Source: Apiospora phragmitis
Lineage: Eukaryota; Ascomycota; Sordariomycetes; Amphisphaeriales; Apiosporaceae
DNA: 64,000 nucleotides
NCBI GenBank assembly: GCA_038363925.1
Contig: JAQQWL010000011.1
Span: forward strand, 6,820,001-6,884,000
Direction: 5' to 3'
Both the position numbers and the translations under genes were made by a program. Of the stretch, positions 34,601 to 46,939 are shown piece after piece. Position 1 is the stretch's first letter. Every line of letters begins with the position of its first letter. The notes below the pieces were generated by a model. The model was not told where the DNA came from, did not search any database, and saw only the letters and a program-made list of their open reading frames with translations.

Positions 34601-35667
34601 GTGGCCGTTGCACCGAACGAGGTACTCGATATTATCGAGTCATCGGATTTCGCAGCATCGAACAGAGCGCCTGGAAAGCTTGGCTGCAAGGGTGATGGGT
34701 GTGGCCGCAGTGGTGCACTTTCGCGAGAATGGGGGCTAACATCGCTGCCGTGACGCTTTTGCGGTTGTCGAGTTGTAGCGGGAGCGCCAATGTCAGGGGT
34801 AGGTCCTGTATTCGCCCCCAACCACCACTTCGATATCGTGGACTTTCCGTCGACAAAACTGCCAATCCCTCGCACCATTCGATCACTGCGTTTCAGATTC
34901 TCGTCAGACCTCCTAGACTCAAGGTATCCCGATATGGTTTGTGACACATCCCGCAGAAACTGTGCCTGCGCATCGTCCAATAAGCCTCGAGGCTGGTCGC
35001 TATAGACACTGTAAACACCTATATTGATGTTCTTTGGTGATTTGATCGGCACGCCAGCGTAGAATCGGTTGTGGGGCGTATTCTCGACGTGTGAGAGGTT
35101 CTTGAATCGACGATCGGCCTGCAGATCAGGTACACAAGATATAGGCAGATCGCTGCTAGTCTCCCTGACATCAGAGTCCGGTACTAATACGTGCTCACAC
35201 ACGCCTTGTTCCCTCGCAATCGCAGTACCCCCCAACCACAGGTTTTGGCCCTTGTTTCCAGGCGCGAGAACAGAATTGGACGTAGCCTCGGCAACAACAT
35301 ATTGGTGTGTTCTGTCGAAGATGGATATCAAACAGCGTGTGGTGTCTAACCGGAGAGCGCCAAGCTGAGCAAGTCCTGTCAAGACCGGATCTGCGCATGT
35401 AGTCGGGAGTGGTCCACAAAGAGAGTCAGTCGCCAGCTGTGGTTTGTGTGCGATCTCATAGCTTTTTGCCTGTTAGTTGTAAAACGTCGAGGTTGGAGGG
35501 GAGGGGGCGCATATCAAGCAGCCCATGCTACATATCACGAACGCGCTGGGAAAGGGAAGGAAACGGCCGAAAAGGGCAAACAGAAAGCCCAGCAAGAATC
35601 TTACGTACAGATGCGAAGCATATCTGACAACCTCCCGCTCGCGGGCCACCTCGGACAGTCTACCCAT
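31639..35667 (-). CDS. Hybrid histidine kinase with GAF sensor and receiver domain
   Basis: Five exons: 35667-35609, 35461-32576, 32520-32163, 32104-31990 and 31856-31639 (3,636 nt, 1,211 aa, frame intact). Introns of 147, 55, 58 and 133 bp have good donors and CTAAC branches. Order: GAF-type sensor region near the N terminus (GLAQLGALRLDTTRCLISIF); a long variable middle; HisKA with SLSHELRSPLHG (phospho-His about 575); HATPase with MNLLGNSLKYT, DSGKGIS and GTGLGL; and a C-terminal receiver with LLVDDNKIN, VLMDISMPIMDG (phospho-Asp about 1140) and MTKPV (Lys). No transmembrane segment, so a soluble kinase feeding a phosphotransfer protein such as Ypd1. The start at 35667 (MGRLSEVARERE) resembles the N termini of related fungal kinases. 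The stimulus is unknown. Confidence 0.9.
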
Positions 35668-38476
35668 CCTCTGAGGCAAAGCGCCAGCGGCTCAGAGAAA
35701 AGAACAGGCAGCCTACTCGTATCAGGCGAAAGACTTTGGGTAGATGTAGAGAAGGCGACCTAGGTCGAGGTAATGACGAATACTAGCTCTGAGCAGTGGA
35801 TGAAATACGGTCCATGACACCTACTACGCCTATACCCCAAGTAAGAGGCAGATCAAGACAGGCAGCGGCACAGATTCTCACGGAAACGAGAACTAAGTGT
35901 AGGGGAAAGATATGATTATGAAGCATTGTGCGGTAACGTAACATAGGGATATGTCGAGAAGGACCAGGGCAGGGACATGGGCGATTCAGTGCGAGATAGA
36001 TAGCATACCTAGCAGGCAGGTAGTGGCTTTCTGTCAACGGGTAGCCAGGAAGCTGGCGGATTCGCTCCGAATTTCCGTGATCAAGTGATTTCATGTAAGA
36101 ACATAGACACCCTCACGCATACTTACCTAGGGAAGTGGGTTCAGTGGGGGGTGGAGAGGTCGCGATGGTGGTTTGACGACCAAGGAGCGCTAGAAGAGAG
36201 GACCCCTCCTTGAATTGAGCGGCCTAGAATAGGTGCCCCCCATTGCCCCCATAGAGGGGTGGGATACCCGTAAGCCAGCCACTAATCCCTCTCTAATGCC
36301 TCTGTTCCAGCTGCTTTAGGGGGCCGCTATCCAGGACTAGCCTGCACTGGCCAGTGCTTAAAAGTCCACCATCTACCGCCGCCATCAGCTCCCAAGCCAT
36401 GTCAGCCTCTATCTAGCTAGAGCCGAAGTATGGGAGCATGGAAACTAAACTAAAGCATCTGAGCATTGGCTCCCTACGGACCTAACATCACCTGGCTCAC
36501 CTAACCCAAATCACTGCTTTCTTCTGCACGCATCTTTCGATAATGGCATTGCTAACGTATGAATAATTGCTCTGTTCGGGATGGATCATAGCAAGTTGCA
36601 ACGCGTGTCCATATGGACCATCTTTTCTTCTTCTGTCGCCTGCAAATTGACAATTTGACACTGTTCAACCCCAGACGGCCTCGTCCCGTCCATTGGCACA
36701 TCAGCTTGGCGAAACAATTTATCTGCGGCTCATGTCATACACAGCCATTTCGCTGTCGTCTCGTCCACAACCCACTTTGCTATTCCCAGTTTATTTGCTA
36801 TCTAAAATCTGCATCGACACTAGGATTATCGCTCCAAGACCTAACGGGTGGATTAGACAGTTGCAGCAAGATTCCTCTGTTATCCACACGATGGCCTGGC
36901 CTGGAACCCACCGAGTTTGTTCGTGCCTGCATTTCAACTTCGTCTCGGCGCCTGCGGCCGCGTGTTGGGCAGAACTCTATAGCCTGCTGATAGCCGGAAC
37001 CAGAGGGAAACAAGACTCAGACACCCAGCAGCTTCGGATATTGCCACCTCTTCTCGGCCACCGGCCCGTACCAGCAAAGGATTCCCCTTCGCTAGGCAAT
37101 GGCAAGAAACGGAAGCAATACACACAAATGACGGGTGGAGTCAGCTCGCCATAACCCTCGTGATGGCTTGCCGACAGCCATGATCCTAGTCTGGTCCGAC
37201 CTCCCACGGCCTTTGCACGGCTTTGGGGCAAAGCTTGGTGACTTTAGCCCCATCTCGAGTCGGTTGCAAGACAACGGCGATTGAGGCTTCATAGCCCTAT
37301 GGCCCGACCAGGAGAAGGGCCTCAAACTGGTCCAATACATGGTCTGTGTGAATCTTTATTAGCTAAGCACCTCGACAATCTCGCCGTTGTTATCCTGAAA
37401 GCAGTGCACGATATCGTCCTCTCATAATGGGCCTTGTTCGGGGAAACACGGCAGTCCACACGGGTCACTCTACCAGTCATTCAGCTCTCGTTGCCCTGAG
37501 TAAGGTGTCATCCGAGGAAACGTAAACATCCTAGTCACCTCGCTCAACTCTAATTGTATCGTATCAGGGGCTCACGTCGATCTGTATAAACTCTGTATCC
37601 CAGCCTAGGAAACACCGATCATCGAGATTGATTTATTACAGAAGGCATTCGGTATGGCTGTTCCAAACCCAAGGGCAAACCTCCATCTAAAAACGGTCAT
37701 GAAACGTCACCCCTCCTTTTTGATCTACTCGTGCTTGGCATAAACACTAATCCGCGCCAAGAACCAATCACGATGAGTAATACTCGACTTATCGTCTCGA
37801 ACAGGCCTCTTATCACCGGAGTATTCTTTTGGCTCTCGATAGAAAACCCGGGATAACTCGCACCGAGCTGAGTACATACGTATGCATTGATGGCTTTGAC
37901 AGAGCAAGACGCATCAACTCTCTGCTGAGCCTCATTGGATTCAACCCCTCCCATCGAGCTTCATCGGCCCATTGCGTTGATACCATGGGTACCATGGATA
38001 TTCCTAGTTACCGAAGCCATAGATGATGTAGGATCCATCCATTCGGTAAGCACTCGAAACGTGCACACCCACGACATCAGGAGCTGGTGATCTCGAATAT
38101 GGAACACCTTCGCGAGCCCGCGGCTGACGAGACCGAGACTCTGAAATATAACCCGCTGGTCGCTTCGTATTTTCCCTCTTACTTGGGATGATGTTACTTG
38201 GCCAAACCCATGATCATGGTGCCAAACCATCAACGTGTCACAAGGAGCTCGTGGCCACACATCGACAATGTTGGAGCAGCTGGTGCTGTCCCTTGGCTCC
38301 TGATACATTGAGCAGATATTTCTTGCCTGCTCTGACGCAAGATCGGTTTGCAAATATCACGCCGTTGAGCAAATTCTCTTCAAGAATGTGATAGATTAGT
38401 AGCTGGGTCAGGTGGGAAGATGATGGGTTCATTCAAACAACAAAGTTCTGCGGTGCAGAGCGGTCCACCGCAAACG
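35668..38476. other. Gene-poor region, 2.8 kb
   Basis: No supported gene. The reading frames in this stretch (the longest is 153 codons) lack motifs, starts with a good context or introns that would extend them. Confidence 0.5.
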
Positions 38477-40234
38477 TTACATCACGTATCTAAAATATGG
38501 GTTCTCTTTATCCGTCAAGTCTTGGAATGCGAGCTTGGCCCTTTCGCCCATGTCATCCTCGCACTTCGTCTCTTTGCTGCGGTTTGCTCGCAATAGTACA
38601 ACATACAGCGCGATGGCAGCCGCGATGGTAATACAGTAACTGGAGGAGTGTCAGTAGGGACCAAGCATGAAGGGGCATTCGTAACCCACCAGATGATAAG
38701 ACCGAGCCAGAGCTCCGGATAATGGGCAGACTTCGTCTGCGACTTGATCAGTTGTGGCCCAATGATGTTTCCTGTGTGGCAGGTCAACTACTCAGAACTG
38801 GGACACGTGTGACTTGGATCTTTCAGGGGCTACTACTGACCGACGCAGTAAGCAACAAAAATGGTCGCGGCTGTAAAGCTCTTCTTCGTGTGGCCAGCCA
38901 CGTTGGACATACCCAGGGTGATGATCAGACTGACTACCCCCCCAAAGGTACCGGTAATGGAATAGCCAACTACTGCTGCGGCTGCGTGGTGACTCCATTC
39001 ACTCCGCCAAATCAAGGCGCAGCCGGCAATTACCGGCAGGCAACACACAACCAGCATTATTATTCTGATGTTAGGATATCGTGAACCAAGCCAACCGGTC
39101 AGGAGAATGGCTATGAGGCAGAGCCCGCCTAGGGGGAATTGGAAGACGATGGATTCGAGGGTGCTCATCCGAATGTTGAAACGATTAGGGGACCAAAACC
39201 GCTAACTGCGCCATTGACAGTGTAGGCAGAGGCCATCATGATGGCAATCAGCCAGATCTTTACGTCGAGCAATGCCTCCTTTAGCTGGGACCACTTGAAC
39301 TGGGTGCATCGCACTCCGGTCTGACCAAAACGCAACCTTTCCACGGCCGCAAGCCTTTCGTCCCTTGAAAGAAACCAAGCAGAGACTGGCGAGCTGGGTA
39401 CGGCGAAGCAGCACAGCCCAAACAGAAAGGTCAGAGAACCAGCGAGGAGGTAGATGTACTGCCACCTATGGAGGCCGCCCCCAGTGATCTGGGCGAAGCC
39501 GTAGTTGAGCGCGCCGCCGATAATGGTCCAGAGCCCCGTCGAGGAGAACCACCAACTCTGTCTCAGCGACTGCTCCTGTTGCGTGTAGTACCCGGTGATG
39601 ATGGTCATAAAAGCAGTCGGAATGACGCTCTCGATGAAGCCAAGGCAGAAACGCTGCGCGTAGAGGCCCTCGTAGGTCGTCACGGCGGCCGTGAGCATAC
39701 AGATCAAAGCCCAGAGGCATACGATAGCGCCGAGGACCCTGCCCACGTCGAACCGCTGCAGTGCGAATGACATGGGATAGAGACCGGCCAACATACCAAA
39801 GTAGAAGAGTGAGGTGGCCCAGGAGAGGCGACTGGTATCGACAACCGAGGGTATATGCGAGTCAGGGACGCTCAGCTTCAAGTCCGAGGTCATGCCAAAT
39901 AGCGCTGCCGAACCAAGAATGGCCTGCACCCCCTATCATTAGTCTCTTGCATGGCCCAGCAAAATTGGTAGTCAAACGGGCTCCTACCTTATCATAATAA
40001 ACCAGGACATACTGTAAACCCGTGTTAGTGAAATGGAGACATTATTTTGGCCGGTGTATTCTTCTCTTTGGAGACGCGAGTACTTACACCAACTGTCATG
40101 GCTGGGATGAGGAACCAGTCAATCTTTCGAACCGCTTTTGCTGCCACGGTGGGGTCGATTGGGCAGACCTGTTCGCCGACCATTTCAATAGCCACATCCT
40201 TCTCAGCAGAAGGTTCTGCTACCGGTGTCGCCAT
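38477..40234 (-). CDS. MFS permease of the DAL5 (allantoate) family
   Basis: Plasma-membrane anion:cation symporter type, probably for an organic acid or amide-like nitrogen compound. Exons: 40234-40088, 40011-39988 (only 24 nt), 39923-38841, 38771-38690 and 38639-38477. The introns are 76, 64, 69 and 50 bp. The short exon encodes YVLVYYDK and completes the conserved IPAMTVGYVLVYYDKAILG stretch at the start of the membrane domain. Other segments: LSWATSLFYFGMLAGLYPMS, RFCLGFIESVIPTAFMTI and the loop GRVLG. Near 39168-39171 the frame is one base short (STFG / MSTLES). With that base restored the total is 1,500 nt (499 aa) and all phases agree. The acidic cytosolic tail carries ERAKLAFQDLTDKENPYFRY, the usual family C terminus. 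The substrate is not known. Confidence 0.87.
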
Positions 40235-41287
40235 CGTTGCGCTATCGAGTACGGCGAACTATACGATACTGTCCTCAAAAAGTAGAGTTTCTGCAACAAT
40301 AACCAATCACGGAAGCGACCTTGCCGACCAAACGGAGAGAAAAGAAAGGGAAAGAAAGAGATGGAGATGGATTTTCCCTTCTTACTTGTCGTCAAGGAGG
40401 TCCATATCTTCGCGCTTCAGCAAAAAGCTCGATGATACGCTGCTAACTTGGACAAGAGCTAGCAGTTTTCTCTCCGGAGCTCTTGGCCAGCACTAATAAA
40501 CGCTCCCTTGCCCAGTAGCCCTACGGTTCGGCGTATTTGTTAGTAATACTTAGTAGGTAGCTTCTTTTCCTGCCAACTGCCCATTACAATGATGCACGGC
40601 GCTTTTCGCGGCTTCGCAAACGAGTTGCAGCGATTGCTCCACTGTTGCTGCTAGGCTCACCAAGTAAGCGACAACCGGGCTCGGTTTAACCTAGCGATCC
40701 TCCGTACTCCGTAGCGATCGCCGGGTCGACTAATAAGACGTCTTCGTTCTCGAATTCGATTCATCAGGATAGGTTTAGGTTGGTATGAGTTCTCTACTAG
40801 CTAAGACAGAGAAGTAGTACCGATTATAACCGCGATGTGTAAGGCTCGGCGCTGTCCAAATCCGGTTCTCTTGTGAAACCCCCTGCTTCAACTAACCTAG
40901 AGCTAGCGAGCTACTTACTAGTCCTCAGTGCTATCTAACCGCTGGAGCTCCAGTGCTTTCAGTGAATAAACCTGTAATCCGCTAGAAATCGAAAGCTCAC
41001 AACTTATACAAAGATTCATTCTTATGGTTATCTCCCAAACAGGCCATATTTTGTCATCAGTGGTGTGATCTAGCTGGACTGGATTATGTTCCGAATCTGG
41101 AGGCTATTTGCACAACAACGCGAGTCAATAACAGGTCTCAACAGATATATCCCATGTGGTTCCAAGCTGTGGTCTCGACTATTGACCGGCCCTTCTTAGC
41201 GCACCCGTCATCTAATAAATATACAGAGGTGAAATCAGATGAAGGGAAAACACGTCAAAACAGTCTCTCGGGCATTACCTCCCCAAG
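40235..41287. other. Intergenic
   Basis: No gene. Frequent ctag/gctag and ctactta-like motifs hint at worn repeat sequence, but no element could be defined. Confidence 0.4.
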
Positions 41288-42160
41288 TCATAGGCAAGCC
41301 GACTTGGCAAGTAGATAGCCCGCAAGATCAAGCGGCTTCCCGACACGGTGCTCTTGCGTGTCTGGCTCCGTCCACTCGTGGTAGCGCCGGAACCCCAGCT
41401 TCTCCAGCACCCTGCAGCTGCCCGCGTTGCTGGGTTCGGCATTGGCATACATCTGCTCCGTGGCCTCAATCACGTCGTCTTCGCCGCCATCCTCCGGAAC
41501 ACTATCATTAGCCGCCGCCGACATCGCCGCCGCCACCGCCCGCCTGTTCACCCGGATCTCCACGGTGCTCCGCGGCAGCCCCCACCAGGCCCCCAGCACG
41601 GCCTCGACGAACTCGGTCGCGTAGCCCTGGCCCCAGTACTCCCTCCGGAACTTGTACCCGATCTCGGGCCACCCCGACGCCGCCACTGCGTCCGTGGCCA
41701 GCGTGTGCACGCCGCCCTCGCCGATCAGCAGCTCCACCTCCTCCTCCCCCTCCTCCTCGTCGCCCGTCGACGTCGTCGCTGACCGCTGCTGCTGCTGCGG
41801 CGGCGATAGAAAGGCTCCCCAGAGGTACGGGGGCTCGCCGCTGCCGCCGCGGACCCCATGCCGGAAGAAGTCCAACTCCACCTGCGTCTCGGCCAGGTCC
41901 CGGTCCGGGCGGCCCAGGCGCGTCCCCGTCATGGCCTCGGGCTGCGTCCGCAGCGCGTGCAGGCCCGCGAGGTCCGATTGGCGCAGCGGCCGCACCAGCA
42001 GACGTGCGGTGCGGTGGTGGGGCCGCGTGTCGTTGGCCGGGAGCGGGCGGCTGGGGAGAGTGGTGCGGACAAGGACGGTTCCATCGCCGTCGTCGTTGTC
42101 GTTGCCGGTGGCGCCGGGGGCGGTCATGGTGTTCGTGTTGTCATCGGCTGCTGCTGCCAT
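41288..42160 (-). CDS. GNAT acetyltransferase (RimJ/RimL-like)
   Basis: Intact single exon, 290 aa. Starts with a disordered Asp/Asn-rich segment, then TARLLVRPLRQSDLAGLHAL, the usual entry of Acetyltransf_3 proteins. Acetyl-CoA site: EIGYKFRREYWGQGYATEFV. Motif B: NAGSCRVLEKLGFRRYHEW. Two low-complexity inserts (QQQQ and EEEGEEEVE; an Ala/Asp/Glu segment after NRRAVAAAM) lengthen it beyond the usual 180-200 residues. The substrate is unknown. Very high GC at third positions, as in the DUF3500 and methyltransferase genes of this window. Confidence 0.85.
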   Translation of the reverse strand: MAAAADDNTNTMTAPGATGNDNDDGDGTVLVRTTLPSRPLPANDTRPHHRTARLLVRPLRQSDLAGLHALRTQPEAMTGTRLGRPDRDLAETQVELDFFRHGVRGGSGEPPYLWGAFLSPPQQQQRSATTSTGDEEEGEEEVELLIGEGGVHTLATDAVAASGWPEIGYKFRREYWGQGYATEFVEAVLGAWWGLPRSTVEIRVNRRAVAAAMSAAANDSVPEDGGEDDVIEATEQMYANAEPSNAGSCRVLEKLGFRRYHEWTEPDTQEHRVGKPLDLAGYLLAKSACL

Positions 42161-42658
42161 GGTTGTCTTATTGGGACTGGCGGTGAGTATGACAAGGGTG
42201 AGGAATCATAAATGCCCGCGCGCCGCTGGACAGACTAATTCTGCACTGACTCCCAGACGCTCCAATTATTATCCCAAACTATGGGCATTTATACTGGTCG
42301 ATTTGATGATTTGCGATAGCTTCAATCTCCACGTCGGATAGTGACTCAGGCCGGTAATGGGGTGCCACTAGTGAGCAATGAGGCTTGGGGTTTCTCAGCC
42401 GCTCAGCTCTGTGACTCTCAAGGTTAGAATATACATCACCTATATCGGGCTATTTATTTCTGTGCGAGCTGAACCATTGCTCACAGGGGAACTATGCATG
42501 ACTGACGTTTCAGTTTTCAATCGCGACATGGTCGATGGTCGCTCACTGAAAGATGCAGCATCATCCAAATCGCCAGATCGCCAAATGCGCATTTACCATT
42601 GGAATTAAATCACTACCTATATCTTTGCGGGAACTCGTCCACGACCTGACACTACCCA
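42161..42658. other. Intergenic
   Basis: Upstream of the GNAT gene and downstream of the DUF3445 gene. Nothing seen. Confidence 0.5.
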
Positions 42659-44281
42659 TCACGACCTCAGATATGCACAGATACTCTTGCCCCAGCGCAC
42701 ACCTCCTTTCTATAATGGTCGATCACATCAGTCTGAGCACAAATCAAAGCCAGGAGTTGATGAAAGCGCAAACACAGACAGATAATGTCAATCCACCACT
42801 CGGCTGATGACGACGAGAACCAACTTACGTATTTCCACATCCCTGGCGCGTTTCCTCTTGGCAGCCCTTCGATGGCGTCTGCGACCTCTGGGCCCAATCC
42901 CTCGGCCTTGATGTCGGTTACGGGATACAGGTAAGTCTTGAACGAGAAGAGAATCGCCTGCGTCTTGGGGAGCCGTGTCAGGGTCTGGAGCTCCACGCGG
43001 ATTTGTGCCTGTCATTGGTTTTTTCCACCGGTGTTAGTGACCCAAGGATATAGGGTAAATGTTCTTTTCATGAATCGAAGTAAATGGTTCAGGATTCAGG
43101 GGGGTCGCGAGTGCTGCGCGCATGCTAACCTTTGAGATGTCCACGTCCATGCCCTCCTCATAGGCGTCGCCCTTATTTATGTGGTTTCCCGAGACAACGA
43201 ATAGCTCTGGTGTCATATTGACAGACCACTAGAGAAGCAATGTACATAGTTAGCAAAATTCCATGGTGACAAGCAAAAATTTGGTAGTCGTAAGCGAACA
43301 AGCACACGCGGGATATAGCGGGGGTTGCGAATTGGACTGGTCGGCTCACGTTGTTCCGGGCCACGCTCTTGCCGACCTCGAGGCGGCTGAAGAAGCGCTC
43401 CATGCTCGCGCCGATCTTGTCGTACGAGGGCACCGGCCCGTGGATGTCCTTCAGCACCTTGCCGAGCTTCTCGGCCGGGTCGAAGCCCGAGGGGAAGCAG
43501 CACAGGAACGCAGTGCACAGATGGCCCTCGGGCGTCGCTCGGAGCAGGAACAGGTCGTCCTCGACCATCTCGCCCAGCAGCTTGAGCGTGGCGATGCCCG
43601 CATCTTCGCCGTCGTCCGCGGGCGGCTCCAGGGGCAGGGACCGCTTCGTGACGTGGTTATGGAACCGTCCCTTCTCGTCGTCCCGCGAGAAGAGCGCCGG
43701 GTAGCACGCCAGCAGGAAGTCCTGGATGTACGAGTACGTCTCGCGCACGGCGTCGGCGCCGGACGGGAGACTGCCCACGACGTGGTGGGCGTGGTCGCGG
43801 ATGAGGCCCTGGCGCAGCTGAATCCGCGACAGGTAGTTGCTGTCGATGGCGATCAAGTCGGAAGGTGTGCTTGACCGTAGAGCTAGCAGCAAAGAGGCGC
43901 GCACACGTCAGTCATCTATATTGGTATTCTGGTGCACGAAACATCTTGCTACGGGGTCACGTGTGGTGTGTTACCCATGGTTATGTGGTAAATAGGCTTG
44001 AACGGCCGGAATTTGTGAGGTTCGGTGGTCTCCCAGTCGAAGTCATCCGCCACAGGGTTGACTGTCAGCGCCGGTTTCTTGACTGCGCCATGTTGCTTTT
44101 CAGTGCCAACATCTCGAAACTGCAAGTACAATACATGTTAGAGCCTGACGCTCATAGCCAAAGGCGGGACATATGTCATACTCACCGGAGCATTTCTTCC
44201 CCTCTTCTGGAGGACAGCATGCAATGTCCATCCTATCCCGCAGAGTAGGACAAGGGCCACGAGAACTATTGAGGGAAGCAT
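42659..44281 (-). CDS. DUF3445 haem-dependent oxidative N-demethylase-like protein
   Basis: Six exons: 44281-44186, 44119-43975, 43882-43350, 43228-43130, 43008-42829 and 42709-42659 (1,104 nt, 367 aa, no frame break). Introns of 66, 92, 121, 121 and 119 bp have good splice sites. The N terminus has one membrane anchor (LPSIVLVALVLLCGIGW). The DUF3445 domain runs from HKFRPFKPIYHITMALR through IAIDSNYLSRIQLRQ, MVEDDLFLLRATPEGHLCTA, FPSGFDPAEKLGKVLKDIHG, PVPSYDKIGASMERFFSRL and ARNNWSVN to RVELQTLTRLPKTQAILFSF and TYLYP. Bacterial relatives bind haem through a PAS-like fold and oxidise dimethylamine-type substrates. The fungal proteins are of unknown substrate. The membrane anchor suggests an ER or plasma-membrane position. 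Confidence 0.85.
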
Positions 44282-44735
44282 ATCGTGAGCTTATTGCAGA
44301 GTTCAAACAGGGAAGTTGTTCAAATCACAATGTAAATTCCCATGGTACATCTGCTCTGGCGACTGGACCTAAAGGCGGACCCAACTGAAGATGCCGATCG
44401 CGGATTATGGTAGCGTTGCGGCCTCGGGGCCGGTCTAGCTGCTGGCTACCATTACCCCGATAGGCAAGTCGTGGCGGTAGCACATGAGCACACCACTAAT
44501 ACGTCAGTCCTATCATATTCTTCCAATTAGCTGTTCAACTCCTATCGTCGACCCTTCGCAGCTTCAATCTTTCGTTTTTGATATATGATGAAAGACCCAG
44601 AGATGATGTTCAACAGCGATTAACACCATACCATGTAGTTAGTTAATGGCGGTTAGCGTATATTGTGTGGACTACACTAACGAGCAACTACATTTCGCTC
44701 CCCAGGTCTTTACCGGTAACCTAGATGTGACCCTT
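44282..44735. other. Intergenic
   Basis: Between the carboxypeptidase 3' end and the DUF3445 start. No feature seen. Confidence 0.5.
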
Positions 44736-46605
44736 TCATAGCTCAATATTCTGGGCCGGAGACGGCCAGATCGTATCGGTTCTGCGGTCCAAGAACGCGC
44801 AAGGACCGTCTCTGGTGCTCGACAACCAAAACTTCACCAGAAACGCACCGGGCTCTCTCTGGTGACCGACAGCTTCATGGCCCGCATCGTCGAAGGTCGT
44901 GAAGGCCAGCTTGTCGGCCGCCTTGAACTCGCCCCCTTTTTGGGTTTTCTCCCCGGACTTGTCGGGCCACGCCCAGTCGACATACTTCTCCAGCCAAAAC
45001 GAGGCCTGATGAGACCATGCGAGTTCATCGTAGACTCTTTTATTGCCCTCCGTGGTTCTGCCAGCAGTCTCCTGTTAGTACGGTATGCGCGAAGTAATGC
45101 TCCTCGCAAAAGGTGGGAATGTATATATACATACACAGAAATATCGTTGTTGCCGTTGATAACCAGGACTTTTTTGTCCGTCTCGTCCAGAATATGGCTC
45201 AGCTCACGGGTAGAGGGTGTGTAAATATCCCCCGCTTGCCTCCCAGCGCATGTTGAGGTCCATGTTGACCGAGGTAAAGTTCCAATCCTCCAGGCCCAGC
45301 GCCGCCTGGAGGTGCGGCTGGTTCATGTAGTCGGCGTAGAGATCTGCGCCGCACATGGGCAGCGTTCCGTTCTCGCGAAGGACGCGGTCGTCGTAGGGGA
45401 CGCGGCCTCCGACGCGCACGTCGAGGTACACCCCGATATCCTCGTTGCAGAACGCGTCCGCCTCCCTGCAGAGATCGAGGTTGTACGTCTCCACGCACTG
45501 ATAGCCGAGGCTCGCGCATCGCGGCACGGCTTTCTCGACGGCGCGGCAGGTTATCTCGTTGAAACCGAGCTTCAGCTTGTTCTTCCCGTCTTGGCCGAAC
45601 TTGCACATGTGATCGTACATTCCGATATAGCTGGAGCTGGCCATGTCGATGACGGCATCCACAAGAACGATGGATGCGATAGGGGTCTGGAACACACCGG
45701 GGACTCCCAGCTTCTGCCTTTTGCTAATGTGGTTCACGAAAAAGGGCACGTAGACCCCTCCGAAGGACTCGCCTGTGATGTGGAAAGGGAGGTGGGAGTA
45801 TTGCGGGAATATATTGGCGAAGAAGGTCGATAAGAACTTGTCGAAGTCCTCAGACGCCTCTGCAATGTTGTCCGGTCCTCCCTCCGTCCCTCCGTTCATC
45901 GAAGAGAAGCCCACACCGGCAGGCTGACTAGCGGCTCATGTCAACTAACAGTATCTCTCTGTGGGTAGATGAAAACCACTTACTCTATGAAGAGGACGTT
46001 TGCAAAGTTATTCCAGCTGTGTTCGTTGCGGACCGTTCCGTTACCTCCCTTCACTGCCAGGCACTTACCGAACCCTTAGTTATCCATCTTTTCTTGCCGC
46101 ACGTACGGCTTGGGGCAGGCATTATCACTCACTGGTCCGATCTCCGAGAATAGCCCCATCATGGATTGACCGCCAGGACCGCTTTTGGAGGACGTCAGTT
46201 TCCAGGCTTACGCATTGAAGGGGGCCTGTGTTACGTACCCATTCAACCAAACCATGACTGGGTCGTCCTGTGGCGCGGATCGGCTCTCCAAAAACCCTTA
46301 GGGAAGTCACTGATCTTAGCCTAGGTACACTGCGTAGACGTTGGGAACGTGATCACCCACAGAAGAAGAGCCTTTTCTCCTCCAGACACATTGATCCAGC
46401 CGGTCCATTGTCGGCTCCTGGCATCGCAGACCTGATCACTCTGCTCTCGTAGGGAATTTGGTAGATCCCTTTTCGCATCAGCCGAGAAAAGAGATGCCTG
46501 AGACGCGTCATGGCTCAGAGCTGGCGAGGCGAGCGCTGCTGTCACTAGGCCACCCAGAGAGGCTGCCACGGCGAATGGACTGTACAACTGCATGCTGAGA
46601 AACAT
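44736..46605 (-). CDS. Serine carboxypeptidase, peptidase family S10
   Basis: Secreted or vacuolar carboxypeptidase with a signal peptide (MQLYSPFAVAASLGGLVTAALA; in-frame ATGs at 46605 and 46593). Family landmarks in order: GWINVSGGEKALLLW; VMVWLNG|GPGGQSMMGLFSEIGP across an intron; NEHSWNNFANVLFIEQPAGVGFS; ITGESFGGVYVPFF (catalytic Ser); INGNNDISV (catalytic Asp); and DDAGHEAVGHQREPGAFLV (catalytic His). The long exon is about 45914-45231. At least five introns are needed, and the small ones near 46000-46300 are not fully resolved. At 45229-45233 (C5) the frame has one base too many: without it the text reads DIYTPSTRELSHILDE, as expected. The first junction, near 46297, also fits only if one base is missing. 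No catalytic residue is lost. Confidence 0.85.
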
Positions 46606-46939
46606 TCAGTGAAGACTTTGGGTTGCAAAATGGGCTATTAATGTTACAGAGACACGCGTAGGCTGCTCGGGGCACATATATGCCTACGCTGGGTAAAGAC
46701 AATCTGCAGCTGAGAGGCGCGGCGCGGATTCTCGGCGCGGATAAGAGACCACCCCCGCAACTTACAGGGGTTACAAGCTTCTTGAAGAAGTTGCTTTTCA
46801 CCGCATAATGTCAACGGTAAACATGGTATGGTCACATTATTGCATAGCTAAATCTACCAGAAACGCAGGGTTCGAGTGATTGCGAGCAGTCATGATAATA
46901 CCTTAAAGATCTAGATTACGACGACAGGCCTTTGGTCAG
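46606..46939. other. Intergenic
   Basis: Short 5' flank of the carboxypeptidase. Nothing else seen. Confidence 0.5.

Noticed and set aside
37961..38353. 130-codon minus-strand frame upstream of nothing obvious
   Set aside because: Composition is random-like (many Trp, Met, His), with no motif and no supporting introns.
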